From Agromyces protaetiae (GTDB lineage Bacteria > Actinomycetota > Actinomycetes > Actinomycetales > Microbacteriaceae), in assembly GCF_030866785.1 (NCBI RefSeq), contig NZ_CP133018.1:868001-932000 (forward strand): DNA of 64,000 bases, given 5' to 3'. Shown here in pieces: positions 41,975-49,867 of the stretch. Position 1 is the first letter of the stretch. Each line of letters begins with the position of its first letter. The notes beneath the pieces are model-generated. The model was not told the DNA's origin, did no database searches, and saw only the letters and a program-made list of their open reading frames with translations. Both the position numbers and the translations under genes were made by a program.

Positions 41975-42668
41975 CCCCGTGTTGCGCGTCGTCATCGCCG
42001 AGGACAACTACCTCGTGCGCGAGGGGTTGCGACGCCTGCTCGAGGACTCGGGGGAGGTCGACGTCGTCGCCTCCGTGGGCACCGCGACCGAGCTGCTCGA
42101 CGCGGTGCGGCGGCTCGTGCCCGACGCGGTGCTGACCGATATCCGGATGCCGCCCGGCCACCACATGGAGGGCATCGAGGCGGCACACGCGATCCGGGCC
42201 GGGTCGTCGTCGACCGGGGTCGTCGTGCTGTCCCAGCACGCCGACGAGAGCTACGCGCTGGCGCTGTTCAACGACGGGTCGGCTGGCCTCGGGTATTTGC
42301 TCAAGGATCGGATCGGCGATCTCGAAGACCTCGTGCACGCGCTGCGCGAGGTGCGCGCGGGCGGGTCGGTGATCGATCCGGCGATCGTGGACACGCTCGT
42401 GCGCCGGCGAAGCGCGTCGGGCGGGGCGAGCCCGCTCGCCGGTCTCTCGCCGCGCGAGCTCGACGTGCTGCGCGAGATGGCCGCGGGCAAGACGAACGCG
42501 GGCATCGAGGCGGCGCTGTTCCTCTCGGCGTCGACCGTGGAGAAGCACGTGAACGCGATCTTCACCAAGCTGCGCCTGCCGGAGAGCGGGGTGCACCGGC
42601 GAGTGGCCGCGGTGCTGGCGTTCCTGCGGAGCTCGAGCGGATCGCACGGCTCGAGCGGATCCGCATAG
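41967..42668 (+). CDS. NarL/LuxR-type response regulator
   Basis: 233 aa. Receiver domain with acidic pocket VVIAEDNYLV and phospho-acceptor D58 in VLTDIRMP, conserved Lys in YLLKDRIGD; C-terminal LuxR HTH (LSPRELDVLREMAAGKTN, then SASTVEKHVNAIFTKL). Cognate partner of the preceding kinase, with which it overlaps. Targets are unknown; the divergent multicopper oxidase operon is a reasonable candidate. Confidence 0.92.
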   Translation: MDDPVLRVVIAEDNYLVREGLRRLLEDSGEVDVVASVGTATELLDAVRRLVPDAVLTDIRMPPGHHMEGIEAAHAIRAGSSSTGVVVLSQHADESYALALFNDGSAGLGYLLKDRIGDLEDLVHALREVRAGGSVIDPAIVDTLVRRRSASGGASPLAGLSPRELDVLREMAAGKTNAGIEAALFLSASTVEKHVNAIFTKLRLPESGVHRRVAAVLAFLRSSSGSHGSSGSA

Positions 42669-42713
42669 AATGTGCACAGGCATGCGAAGCGAATGTGCAC
42701 AGGCATGCGAAGC
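42668..42713. repeat. Two perfect 23-bp tandem repeats with internal palindromes
   Basis: Each copy (42668-42690 and 42691-42713) contains TGTGCACA and GCATGC palindromes; a further GCATGC follows at 42716. The pair lies immediately upstream of the -10 element at 42722 and is a candidate binding site for a regulator, spaced two helical turns apart. Confidence 0.7.
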
Positions 42714-42721
42714 CTGCATGC

Positions 42722-42727
42722 TAACAT
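42722..42727 (+). promoter_or_regulatory. -10 element TAACAT of a leaderless promoter
   Basis: TAACAT lies 6 bases before ATG 42734 and just downstream of the 23-bp repeat pair. Confidence 0.5.
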
Positions 42728-42733
42728 ACCGAA

Positions 42734-42931
42734 ATGCTCAGCGATCGGACGACGGTGACCGAACAGCAACGCCGCGCGCACGCCGCGCTCCTGAACTCGT
42801 CGGCGGAGTCGCGTGAGCGAACCCCGAGCGCCGACCGTCCGACGGCGGCCGAGGAGCGGCGCCGCGTGATCGAAGGTCTCCGGCGTCGGTGGGCCCACCT
42901 GCAGATGCAGCGGTTGACCGAAGCCGGCTGA
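42734..42931 (+). CDS. Small hypothetical protein
   Basis: 65 aa, family not recognised. Highly charged and probably helical: TEQQRRAHAALLNSSAESRER followed by a Pro-containing break and AEERRRVIEGLRRRWAHLQ. No membrane helix or Cys. Support comes from the leaderless-type promoter directly before it and the repeat pair upstream, rather than from homology. It precedes the winged-helix gene by 63 bases. Confidence 0.45.
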   Translation: MLSDRTTVTEQQRRAHAALLNSSAESRERTPSADRPTAAEERRRVIEGLRRRWAHLQMQRLTEAG

Positions 42932-42982
42932 CCCGAGCCCGCTGAACCAGCGCCCGCCCCCGGGTATGTCGGTGGCCGCCTC

Positions 42983-42988
42983 TACGCT
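42983..42988 (+). promoter_or_regulatory. -10 element TACGCT of a leaderless promoter
   Basis: TACGCT lies exactly 6 bases before GTG 42995. Confidence 0.45.
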
Positions 42989-42994
42989 GCGGGG

Positions 42995-44083
42995 GTGATC
43001 ACCGATCGGGACCTCGCCCGCTGGCGGCTGCAGTCGCAGCTGCTCGCCGCGCCGACCGGCGATGCCGAACACGTGGTGCAAAGCCTCCTCGCCGTCCAAG
43101 CCGAGAACCCGTCGCAGTCGGCATGGGCGGTGGCGACGCGCACCGCGTCCGCTCACCAGGACGATCTGGCAGCCGCGCTCGCGCGAGGAAGCGTGCTGCG
43201 CACGCACGTGCTGCGCTCGACGTGGCACTACGTGCCCGCCGACGACGTGCGATGGCTGCAAGAGGTCACCTCACCACGGGTGCTGCGCGTCTACGAACAG
43301 CAGTTGCGGCCGCTCGGTGACCGGGTCACCGCGCTCGCCGACACGGTCGAGGCGGCGTTGGCCGAGGCATCCGGACCCGCCCTGACGCGCCAGGAGCTCG
43401 CCGCCGCGCTCGCCGAGCGAGGCGAACCCCTCACCGGGCAGCCGCTCGGTCTGCTGATGGCCTGGCTCGAGGTGCACAACCGGGTCACGAGCGGCGCGCC
43501 TCGCGACGGCGAGCACACCTACGTGCTGTTCGACGAACGCGTGCCGGCCCCCCGGCGACTCGACCGTGACGAGGGGCTCGCCGAACTCGCGCTGCGGTAC
43601 TTCACGTCGCACGGGCCGGCGACCGAGCGGGACCTCATGTACTGGGCGACCCTCATCGTGACCGACGTGCGGCGTGGCATCGCGGCGGCGGGCGACCGGC
43701 TCGAGTCGTTCGAGCACGACGGGCGCACCTTCTGGCACGCCGCCGGCGAAGCGCCGGCTTCCGGAGAACGCGGCGCCGCGGCGCCGTCCGCACACCTGCT
43801 GCAGGTGCTCGACGAGATGTACCGCGGCTATCAGGATTCGCGCTGGGTGCTCGATGCCGACGGTCTCGTGCCGCGGGGGCGTGAGGCGGCGATCGGCATG
43901 GCGCTGGTCGACGGTCAGCTGCTCGCCGGAATGCGGCGCACAGTCACCCCGACGGCGGTCACGTTCATGCTGCATCCGCATCGCACGCTGAGTGCGCGCG
44001 AACGCTCGGCGATCCAGGATGCCGCGGCGCGGTACGCCGCCTACCTGGGCCTCGAGCCGAAAGTCCGGATCCCCGTCGACTAG
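42995..44083 (+). CDS. Winged-helix (HTH_42, AlkX/AlkZ-like) protein
   Basis: 362 aa of the winged-helix DNA-binding family that includes the interstrand cross-link glycosylases YcaQ and AlkZ. RLQSQLLAAP and VQSLLAVQAENPSQSAWAVATR occupy the position of the catalytic loop. AlkZ uses Q-x-Q and YcaQ Q-x-D; here it is Q35-A-E37, so activity is open. Three tandem winged-helix units fit the length. GTG 42995 follows a leaderless-type -10. Related proteins protect antibiotic producers or repair DNA damage. Confidence 0.75.
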   Translation: MITDRDLARWRLQSQLLAAPTGDAEHVVQSLLAVQAENPSQSAWAVATRTASAHQDDLAAALARGSVLRTHVLRSTWHYVPADDVRWLQEVTSPRVLRVYEQQLRPLGDRVTALADTVEAALAEASGPALTRQELAAALAERGEPLTGQPLGLLMAWLEVHNRVTSGAPRDGEHTYVLFDERVPAPRRLDRDEGLAELALRYFTSHGPATERDLMYWATLIVTDVRRGIAAAGDRLESFEHDGRTFWHAAGEAPASGERGAAAPSAHLLQVLDEMYRGYQDSRWVLDADGLVPRGREAAIGMALVDGQLLAGMRRTVTPTAVTFMLHPHRTLSARERSAIQDAAARYAAYLGLEPKVRIPVD

Positions 44084-44106
44084 CTGGCACTGCCGTGAAT
44101 ATCTAC

Positions 44107-44135
44107 TTGTGTGTATATACATCGAAGTGTATTCT
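44107..44135 (+). promoter_or_regulatory. Promoter and operator of the DUF998/ArsR operon
   Basis: TTGTGT (44107-44112), 17 bases, TATTCT (44130-44135), then 6 bases to ATG 44142: a leaderless promoter. The spacer holds the palindrome TGTATATACA (44112-44121) and an inverted pair ATACA-N6-TGTAT (44117-44132) reaching into the -10, a good ArsR-type operator. Confidence 0.65.
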
Positions 44136-44141
44136 CAGGGT

Positions 44142-44882
44142 ATGACTCCATACACCCCGTCCTCGCCGACGCGGATCCGACGCGCACCGGCCCGAGTGGC
44201 CGTGCTCGGCGGGGCGCTCTTCGCGGTGCTGTTCGTCGTCGCGCACCTCGTCCAACCGGAGGTCGATCCGTCGTGGCAGCCGCCGAGCGAGCTCGCGCTC
44301 GGCACAGCCGGTTGGGTGATGATCGCCGCGTTTCTCGCGCTCGGTATCGGCTGCGCCGCCCTCTGCGTCGTGCTCGCGAACCAGGTCACCACGTGGCCCG
44401 GCCGCATCGGCGTCATCGCGGTCGCGATCGCCGCGGTCGGCTGCCTCATCGGCGGAGCCTTCACCGCCGATCCCGTGACCACCCCGCCGGGCGAGGCGAC
44501 GCTCACGGGCGCGATCCATTCGCTCGGTCCGGTGCTGCTGGACGGCATTCCGGTGGCTGCTGTGCTGCTCGCGATCTCGCTTCCGAGGCACAGTGCGCAT
44601 TGGCGTCGGGCTCGCCCTGTCCTCATCGCCGGTGCGGCGTGCACCGTCGGTGCCGCACTATTGCTGACCGTGAGCATGGGCGTCTTCATGTCGGAGACCG
44701 GACAGCTCGGGCCGGACGTGCCGATCGGGTGGCAGGGGCGCTTCCTGCTCCTCGCCGTCGCCGCGTGGGTCGTGACGGTCGCGGGGCTCGCGCTCAGTAT
44801 CCACCGCCGCGCCCGCGCGGGAGCAGCGGGGGCTGCCGAGGTATCCGCTCGCTCGACGCTCGCGACCGGAGCGAGCCGGTGA
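44142..44882 (+). CDS. DUF998-like membrane protein
   Basis: 246 aa with six or seven membrane helices. The pattern VAHLVQPEVDPSWQPPSELALG after helix 1 and GAFTADPVTTPPGEATLTGAIHSLG in the middle is typical of DUF998 proteins, a family of unknown function with conserved periplasmic Asp/Pro/Ser loops. ATG 44142 follows a TATTCT -10 element by 6 bases. The stop overlaps the GTG of an ArsR gene (GTGA), the first of three such couplings in this operon. Confidence 0.75.
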   Translation: MTPYTPSSPTRIRRAPARVAVLGGALFAVLFVVAHLVQPEVDPSWQPPSELALGTAGWVMIAAFLALGIGCAALCVVLANQVTTWPGRIGVIAVAIAAVGCLIGGAFTADPVTTPPGEATLTGAIHSLGPVLLDGIPVAAVLLAISLPRHSAHWRRARPVLIAGAACTVGAALLLTVSMGVFMSETGQLGPDVPIGWQGRFLLLAVAAWVVTVAGLALSIHRRARAGAAGAAEVSARSTLATGASR

Positions 44883-45241
44883 GCGCCGCGCTGCTCGCCC
44901 CAGAGGTGTTCGCGGCGCTCGCCGAGCCCAACCGGTTGCGCATCGTCGAGCTGCTACGCGACGGCGCCCGGCCCGTCGGTGAGATCGCCGAGCGGCTTTC
45001 GCTGCTGCAGCCGCAGACCTCGCGCCATCTGCGGATCCTCTCCGAGGCAGGCCTGGTCCGAGCCGACCGCCAGGCCCAGTCACGGGTCTACCACCTGCTG
45101 CCGACGCCGTTCCGCTCGCTCGAGGCCTGGCTCGGCACCTTCGCGCAGGTCTGGGAGACACGCACTGATCGGCTCGATTCGTATCTGTCCGACCTCGAGG
45201 CGCATGAGCGACTCGACGCACCCCAAGGAGACCGGGAATGA
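44879..45241 (+). CDS. ArsR-family regulator
   Basis: 120 aa: FAALAEPNRLRIVELLRDGARP, recognition helix LLQPQTSRHLRILSEAGLV, wing DRQAQSRVYHLLP and a C-terminal helix for dimerisation. No Cys-rich metal site. It is flanked by, and overlaps by 4 bases, both the DUF998 and the AHSA1-like genes, so it probably autoregulates the operon through the inverted repeat at 44112-44132. Confidence 0.88.
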   Translation: MSAALLAPEVFAALAEPNRLRIVELLRDGARPVGEIAERLSLLQPQTSRHLRILSEAGLVRADRQAQSRVYHLLPTPFRSLEAWLGTFAQVWETRTDRLDSYLSDLEAHERLDAPQGDRE

Positions 45242-45789
45242 CCGTCAGCGTCACGAAAGATTTCGCAGGTAATCGGCTCATCGTCGAGCGCTCATACCTG
45301 GCATCCGCCGACCTGGTCTGGGCCTGCTGGACACAGGCTGCGCATCTACGGCAATGGTGGGGTCCGCACGGATGGCTCGTCGACATCTTCGAGCTCGACC
45401 TGCGCCCCGGCGGGGCCTGGCGATACCGGCTGCGCCCCGAGGCCGAGCACGAGCTCGCCGACGAACAGTGGGGCCGCGCGGTCTACCGCGTCGTCGAGGC
45501 GCCAGGCCGGCTCGAGTTCGACGATGGCTTCGCGGATGCCTCGGGCACGGTGATCGAGGGCAGCGAGATGCCGACCGCCGTGCAGATCGTGCGATCGGGC
45601 GACCATACCTCGGTCACCATCACGGTCACCTTCGCCGCCGCGGACCATCTCGAGCGGGCCGAGGCGATCGGCATGGTCGAGGGGTTCAGCGATGCGCTCG
45701 AACGGCTCGGCGGTGAGCTCTCGCTCGCGGGCGCCGGGCATGCACGGGTCGACGAGATGACGAATGACTCGGAACGGAGTAGATCATGA
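45238..45789 (+). CDS. SRPBCC (AHSA1-like) protein
   Basis: 183 aa Bet v1-like fold: LIVERSYLASADLVWACWTQAAHLRQWWGPHGW (split around residue 30) is the usual AHSA1 beginning, followed by FELDLRPGGAWRYRL and a long C-terminal helix with GFSDALERLGGEL. ATG 45238 overlaps the ArsR stop (ATGA) and the gene ends in another ATGA overlap with the hydrolase gene. Second ArsR/AHSA1 pair in the window, only distantly similar to the first at 29616. Confidence 0.85.
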   Translation: MTVSVTKDFAGNRLIVERSYLASADLVWACWTQAAHLRQWWGPHGWLVDIFELDLRPGGAWRYRLRPEAEHELADEQWGRAVYRVVEAPGRLEFDDGFADASGTVIEGSEMPTAVQIVRSGDHTSVTITVTFAAADHLERAEAIGMVEGFSDALERLGGELSLAGAGHARVDEMTNDSERSRS

Positions 45790-46625
45790 CGCGCACGGAT
45801 GTCACGACGGCTCGCGCCGGTGGCACGGTCGTCTCGGCCGATGGCACCACGATCGCGTACGAGCGATCGGGCCGCGGTCCCGTCGTGGTGCTCGTCGCGC
45901 AGGCGCTGTCCGATCGGAAGGATCTGCGCAAGCTGGCCGAGCTGCTCGCGGCGTCGCACACGGTGGTGAACTACGACCGGCGCGGGCGTGGGGACAGCAC
46001 CGACGCGGGAGAGTGGGCGATCGCCCGCGAGGTCGACGACATCGAAGCGCTCATCGACGCGCACGGCGGATCCGCTGCGCTCTTCGGAGCGTCCTCGGGG
46101 GCGGTGCTCGCGCTCGACGCGGCGGCCGCCTTGCCGTCCAAGGTGGCCAGGGTGGCCGCCTTCGAGGCGCCCGTGATCGTCGACGACTCGCGGCCGCCGG
46201 TGCCAGGGGGGCTCGCGGATCGGCTCGCCGCGCTCGTGGACGAGGGGCGTGGATCGCGAGCGGTGACCGAGTTCAACCGGGTCGCCCTGGGTGCGCCGGC
46301 CTTCATGGTGGCCTCGATGCGACTCATGGTCCCGGTCTGGCGGGCGATGGTCGGGATGGCCGCGACCACCGTGTACGACGTGCGGCTGTGCGCGGGTCTG
46401 CAGGACGGGAGGGCGCTTCCGGCAGATCGCTGGACGAGGCTGGAGGTGCCCGCGCTGGTGCTGGTCGGTGGAAAGGGCGAAGCCTTCATGCAGACCGGGA
46501 GTGCGGCCCTCGCAGAGCTGCTCGACGCGAGGCGCGAGGTGATTCCAGGGGCGCACCACGGTACGCCGATGATGAGGCCGGCCGTGCTCATGCCCGAGCT
46601 GGCGCGATTCTTCGGCGACCGGTGA
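45786..46625 (+). CDS. Alpha/beta hydrolase
   Basis: 279 aa. TTIAYERSGRGPVVVLVAQAL is the first strand region, NYDRRGRGDSTD the second, and GASSGAV the nucleophile elbow (Ser near residue 104). The acid and His are less obvious: GGKGEAFMQ and PGAHHGTP are candidates. The classical HG oxyanion motif after strand 3 is changed to AQAL. Last gene of the DUF998-ArsR-AHSA1-hydrolase operon, coupled by ATGA. Confidence 0.85.
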   Translation: MTRTDVTTARAGGTVVSADGTTIAYERSGRGPVVVLVAQALSDRKDLRKLAELLAASHTVVNYDRRGRGDSTDAGEWAIAREVDDIEALIDAHGGSAALFGASSGAVLALDAAAALPSKVARVAAFEAPVIVDDSRPPVPGGLADRLAALVDEGRGSRAVTEFNRVALGAPAFMVASMRLMVPVWRAMVGMAATTVYDVRLCAGLQDGRALPADRWTRLEVPALVLVGGKGEAFMQTGSAALAELLDARREVIPGAHHGTPMMRPAVLMPELARFFGDR

Positions 46626-46732
46626 GGCTGCGGCCGGTGGTGCTCGTCGGTGCGGACGATGGTCTGCTGTGCAGGGATGGTTGATCCGGGCGAGAATGGG
46701 AGCGACGTTGACGGGCCGACCTGGGTGAGCTG

Positions 46733-47206
46733 ATGACGGATACGACGAAGAACGACACGTCCACGGTGCCGGCGACGACCGCGAGCCTGCCGGTCGTCCA
46801 CGATCACAAGCACGCCGCGATCGGCTGCCCCGAGTGTTTCGAAGAGCTGCAGCTGCACCGCGACTGGTGGAAGGCCCGGCCAGAGGGGTCACGGCTCGTC
46901 GGTATCGTCGTGGCGCGCGACGACATGCCGTCGGTGGTCGAGCAGCGCAACGATCTGGCGCGGTTCGGCGTGGCGATCCTCGACTTCAAGCACCCGGCGC
47001 CCGAGGTCGAGCTGACCTGGGAGCAGCGGCTGGGCCGGCTGTTCGACTCGCTGCAGGCCGGCGACGTGCTGGTCGTCGCGAACGAGCGCGCGCTCGGCCG
47101 GAAGCCCGACGAGATCGCGCGCACGATCCGGGTGCTGCGGCAGCACAACCTCGTCGTCAAGGTGCTGAACCACGGGGCGAAGCACCTGGAGGACGCGCAC
47201 CTCTGA
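46733..47206 (+). CDS. Resolvase-like domain protein without the catalytic serine
   Basis: 157 aa. The C-terminal 110 residues follow the serine-recombinase catalytic fold: RLVGIVVARDDMPSVVEQRNDLARF corresponds to the YARVSTxxQ...Q-R segment, and GDVLVVANERALGRKPDEIARTI to the GDxLVVxxLDRLGR helix. The ARVS Ser is replaced (ARDD), and there is no DNA-binding domain. A CPECFEEL pair of Cys precedes the domain. Probably not a recombinase; it may have been co-opted for regulation or binding. Similar short proteins are found in other actinobacteria. Confidence 0.6.
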   Translation: MTDTTKNDTSTVPATTASLPVVHDHKHAAIGCPECFEELQLHRDWWKARPEGSRLVGIVVARDDMPSVVEQRNDLARFGVAILDFKHPAPEVELTWEQRLGRLFDSLQAGDVLVVANERALGRKPDEIARTIRVLRQHNLVVKVLNHGAKHLEDAHL

Positions 47207-47236
47207 TGCGGGCTGCGCCGGCAGGACACCACGCGG

Positions 47237-48097
47237 ATGTCTCGGGCTGAGGTCCGGCGCTTCCGCGTCGCGCGCCCAGACGGCGCGGAGCTCGCGGCGG
47301 AGGTGATCGGCTCGCCGCGGCATCCGGTCGTGCTGCTCGTCGCCGGTGGCGACTGCGCGATGGACTGGTGGCGGCCCGAGTTCTGCGAGGCGATCGCGGC
47401 GCACGGGCTGCGGGTGATCCGGTATGACCAGCGCGGCACGGGGGAGACGGCGCTCGGGCCGCCCGAGCGCCGCCGGGCGGGTGCGCAGGTCGCCGTCGAC
47501 GACGCGCTCGCGCTGCTCGACGCGGTCGATGCGCCAGCCGGGCACTGGGTGGGGTTCTCGGCCGGCGGATGGATCGCACAGCTCGCGGCGCTCGACCATC
47601 CGGCACGCGTGCGCGCACTCACGCTCGTCTCGACGACGCCGGCCTGGTTCGGCGGCGGCGACGCCGACCTGCCCGAGCCGTCGCCCCGATTGCAGGCGCG
47701 GTGGGCGAGCCCGGTTGCCGACCCCGATTGGAACGACCCCGACGCGATCGTCGAGTACCGCGTGGCGACCGATCGCGACTATGCCGGCGACGAGTTCGAC
47801 GAGGCGCACGACCGGGCGATCTGGGCCGACACCGTGCGCCGCACGCCCGTGCCGCCTGACGGCGACCTCGCCGCGTTCGACGATCCGCCCCGCTGGCGTG
47901 AGCGGCTCGCGGAGATCCGCGTACCGACCACGGTGCTGCATGGCACCTCTGACCCGATGTTCCCGATCGGCAACGGTGAGGCGCTCGCGCGCGACATCCC
48001 CGGGGCGCGGTTCGTGCCCCTCCCCGGCATCGGTCACGAGCTGCCGCCGCCCGCGTGGTCTCCGGTGATCGACGCGGTCGTCAGCGAGCGCTCGTAG
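47237..48097 (+). CDS. Alpha/beta hydrolase
   Basis: 286 aa serine alpha/beta hydrolase: YDQRGTGET strand, GFSAGGW nucleophile elbow (Ser near residue 103), LHGTSDPMFPIGNG acid loop and GIGHELPPP with the catalytic His. The oxyanion motif is AGGDCAMDWW. The type resembles aclacinomycin methylesterase/proline iminopeptidase-like enzymes. The ATG at 47237 lies 30 bases after the resolvase-like gene. It overlaps the convergent DHFR-like gene by 17 bases at the end. Confidence 0.85.
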   Translation: MSRAEVRRFRVARPDGAELAAEVIGSPRHPVVLLVAGGDCAMDWWRPEFCEAIAAHGLRVIRYDQRGTGETALGPPERRRAGAQVAVDDALALLDAVDAPAGHWVGFSAGGWIAQLAALDHPARVRALTLVSTTPAWFGGGDADLPEPSPRLQARWASPVADPDWNDPDAIVEYRVATDRDYAGDEFDEAHDRAIWADTVRRTPVPPDGDLAAFDDPPRWRERLAEIRVPTTVLHGTSDPMFPIGNGEALARDIPGARFVPLPGIGHELPPPAWSPVIDAVVSERS

Positions 48098-48677
48098 GCG
48101 ACTCGGGCATGCGCGAGTACCACTCGACGACGTTGCCGCCGTCGAAGGTGCGTACCGCGTCGAGCGCGAACCGTCGCGGCGAGAACTCAGGGCCGAAGGC
48201 CGAGAGGCCGGCGCCCGCGACGACCGGATAGCGCTTGATGACGAGCTCGTCGATCTCGTCGATGAGCTGCCCCGCGAGACGGCCGCCACCCGCGAGGTAG
48301 ATGCCGAGCGGCGAGTCTTCGGCCTTCAGGGCGCGGACGGTGTCGAGCGGGGCACCCGTCACCATCGTGACCGCCGGATCGAGCTGCTCGAGGCTGCGCG
48401 ATACGACGTACTGGCGCAGGTGCGCGTACGGCGAGGTGACGCCGAGCTGCAGGGCCGGGTCGTACGTGCGGCGGCCCATGATGATCGTGTCGAAGCGCGT
48501 GAGCGGAGCATCCGCGATGCCGAGCTGCTCGCGCCCGTGCGTCGGGACCGCGTCGCCGTAGTCGCCCGCCATCCACGCACGATAGTCGTCGGAGCCGGGG
48601 TAGAAGTCGACCTCGTCGTCGGGGCCCGCGATGAACCCGTCGATCGAGAGGGAGATGTAGTAGGTGAGCGTTCGCAT
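48081..48677 (-). CDS. Dihydrofolate-reductase-fold protein (RibD C-terminal-like)
   Basis: 198 aa DHFR/RibD-C superfamily: TYYISLSIDGFIAGPDDEVDF beginning, FDTIIMGRRTYD in the cofactor region and GIYLAGGGRLAGQLIDEIDEL with the NADPH loop. Such YyaP/YwjB-like proteins are presumed reductases, not the housekeeping DHFR. It is transcribed divergently from a TetR gene with only about 64 bases between the starts, a good sign that the TetR protein controls it. Confidence 0.85.
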   Translation of the reverse strand: MRTLTYYISLSIDGFIAGPDDEVDFYPGSDDYRAWMAGDYGDAVPTHGREQLGIADAPLTRFDTIIMGRRTYDPALQLGVTSPYAHLRQYVVSRSLEQLDPAVTMVTGAPLDTVRALKAEDSPLGIYLAGGGRLAGQLIDEIDELVIKRYPVVAGAGLSAFGPEFSPRRFALDAVRTFDGGNVVEWYSRMPESPTSAR

Positions 48678-48686
48678 ATGGCAACC

Positions 48687-48701
48687 ACTATAACTATAGT
48701 T
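48687..48701. promoter_or_regulatory. Divergent operator region of the DHFR-like and TetR genes
   Basis: Perfect palindrome AACTATAGTT (48692-48701) preceded by the overlapping direct repeat ACTATA-ACTATA (48687-48698). TATAGT on the minus strand is a possible -10 for the DHFR-like gene. Likely TetR binding site. Confidence 0.55.
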
Positions 48702-48741
48702 GTTACGAGGTCAAGGGGTCCGCGAACAGGAGGCATCCGGG

Positions 48742-49314
48742 ATGGTCAAGAATGCGGAGCGACGACGCGCGCTGCTCGAAGCGGCCGTCGACGTGCTCGC
48801 GGGGCAGGGCGCCCGCGGGCTCACGTTCGGCGCGGTGGACCGGGCGGCGGGCGTGCCGGCGGGCACCGCGTCGAACTACTTCGCGTCGCGCGATCAGCTC
48901 GTCGACGAGCTCGCGGCGCACGTGTTCGAGCGACTCACACCCGACCCCGAGGCATCCGCCCGCCGCATGGCGGCCGAGCCGAACCGCGCGACCGAACGCG
49001 ACCTCATGATCTGGCTCGTCGAGCGTGCGCAGGCCGACCGCGCCGCGCACCTCGCGCTGTTCGAGCTGCGGCTCGAGGCGACGCGCAACCCGCGGCTCGC
49101 GCCAGCGGTCACGCGCCACTTCGCGGGGAATCTCGCGATCGCGACGTCGGATCATGTCGACGGCGGATTCCCCGGCGATCGTTCGACGGTCCTGGTGCTG
49201 TATCTCGCCATGACGGGGCTGCTGCTCGAGCACCTGACGCTGCCGCAGCTCCTCGGTGACGACGAGGTCGAGGCGGTCGTCGACCAGATCGTGACCGCGG
49301 TCGTGCCCGAGTAG
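48742..49314 (+). CDS. TetR-family regulator
   Basis: 190 aa: N-terminal TetR HTH (RRALLEAAVDVLAGQGARGL, then AAGVPAGTASNYFASRDQLV) and a helical ligand domain with RATERDLMIWLVERAQADRAAH. AGGAGG lies 9 bases before ATG 48742 and excludes the frame from 48700. Divergent from the DHFR-like gene, whose promoter region carries the AACTATAGTT palindrome. Confidence 0.9.
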   Translation: MVKNAERRRALLEAAVDVLAGQGARGLTFGAVDRAAGVPAGTASNYFASRDQLVDELAAHVFERLTPDPEASARRMAAEPNRATERDLMIWLVERAQADRAAHLALFELRLEATRNPRLAPAVTRHFAGNLAIATSDHVDGGFPGDRSTVLVLYLAMTGLLLEHLTLPQLLGDDEVEAVVDQIVTAVVPE

Positions 49315-49402
49315 CCGCGAGGTCGATCAGGAATCGAGAAGCGCGGCCGCGGCGCCATTCCTAATGTGGAGGCACATCGTGCAGATCGCACGGTGAGAAG
49401 GG

Positions 49403-49867
49403 ATGTCAGTGACGAAGGCAAGCACGTCCAAGCGGTCGGGATTCTCGGAGCAGGAACGCGCGGCCATGAAGGAGCGCGCCGCCGAGCTCAAGACTGAGGT
49501 GGGGCGAGGTCGGGGCGCGGACAGGGCAGCGGCCGAGGAGGCCGACGTGCTGGCGAAGATCGCCGGTATGCCCGAGTCGGATCGGGTCATGGCCGAGCGT
49601 GTGCACGCGATCGTGGCGAAGGCCGCTCCCGAGCTGTCGCCGAAGCTGTACTACGGCCAGCCCGGGTATGCACGGAAGGGCAAGGTCGTGTGCTTCTTCC
49701 GCAGCGGGCAGCAGGACAAGGAGCGCTACTCGACGTTCGGGTTCAGCGTGCAGGCGCAGCTCGATGACGACAGCGGGTTCTGGCCGACCGCGTACGCGCT
49801 GGTCGAACCGACCGAGGCGGCATGGCAGCAGCTCGAAAAGGCGGTCGAGCGGGCGGTAGCGTCGTGA
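49403..49867 (+). CDS. DUF1801-like protein
   Basis: 154 aa. N-terminal third is helical and charged (SEQERAAMKERAAELKTEV). The rest is the DUF1801/YdhG-like fold: ERVHAIVAKAAPELSPKLYYGQPGYARKGKV and CFFRSGQQDKERYSTFGFS. Function unknown; some members are called iron chaperones by homology. It overlaps the VOC gene by 4 bases (GTGA). Confidence 0.8.
   Translation: MSVTKASTSKRSGFSEQERAAMKERAAELKTEVGRGRGADRAAAEEADVLAKIAGMPESDRVMAERVHAIVAKAAPELSPKLYYGQPGYARKGKVVCFFRSGQQDKERYSTFGFSVQAQLDDDSGFWPTAYALVEPTEAAWQQLEKAVERAVAS

Noticed and set aside
42668..42713. A CRISPR array
   Set aside because: Only two adjacent repeats without spacers; there are no cas genes in the window.
46733..47206. A mobile element marked by a resolvase
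   Set aside because: The domain lacks its catalytic serine and a DNA-binding part, and no inverted repeats or transposase lie nearby.
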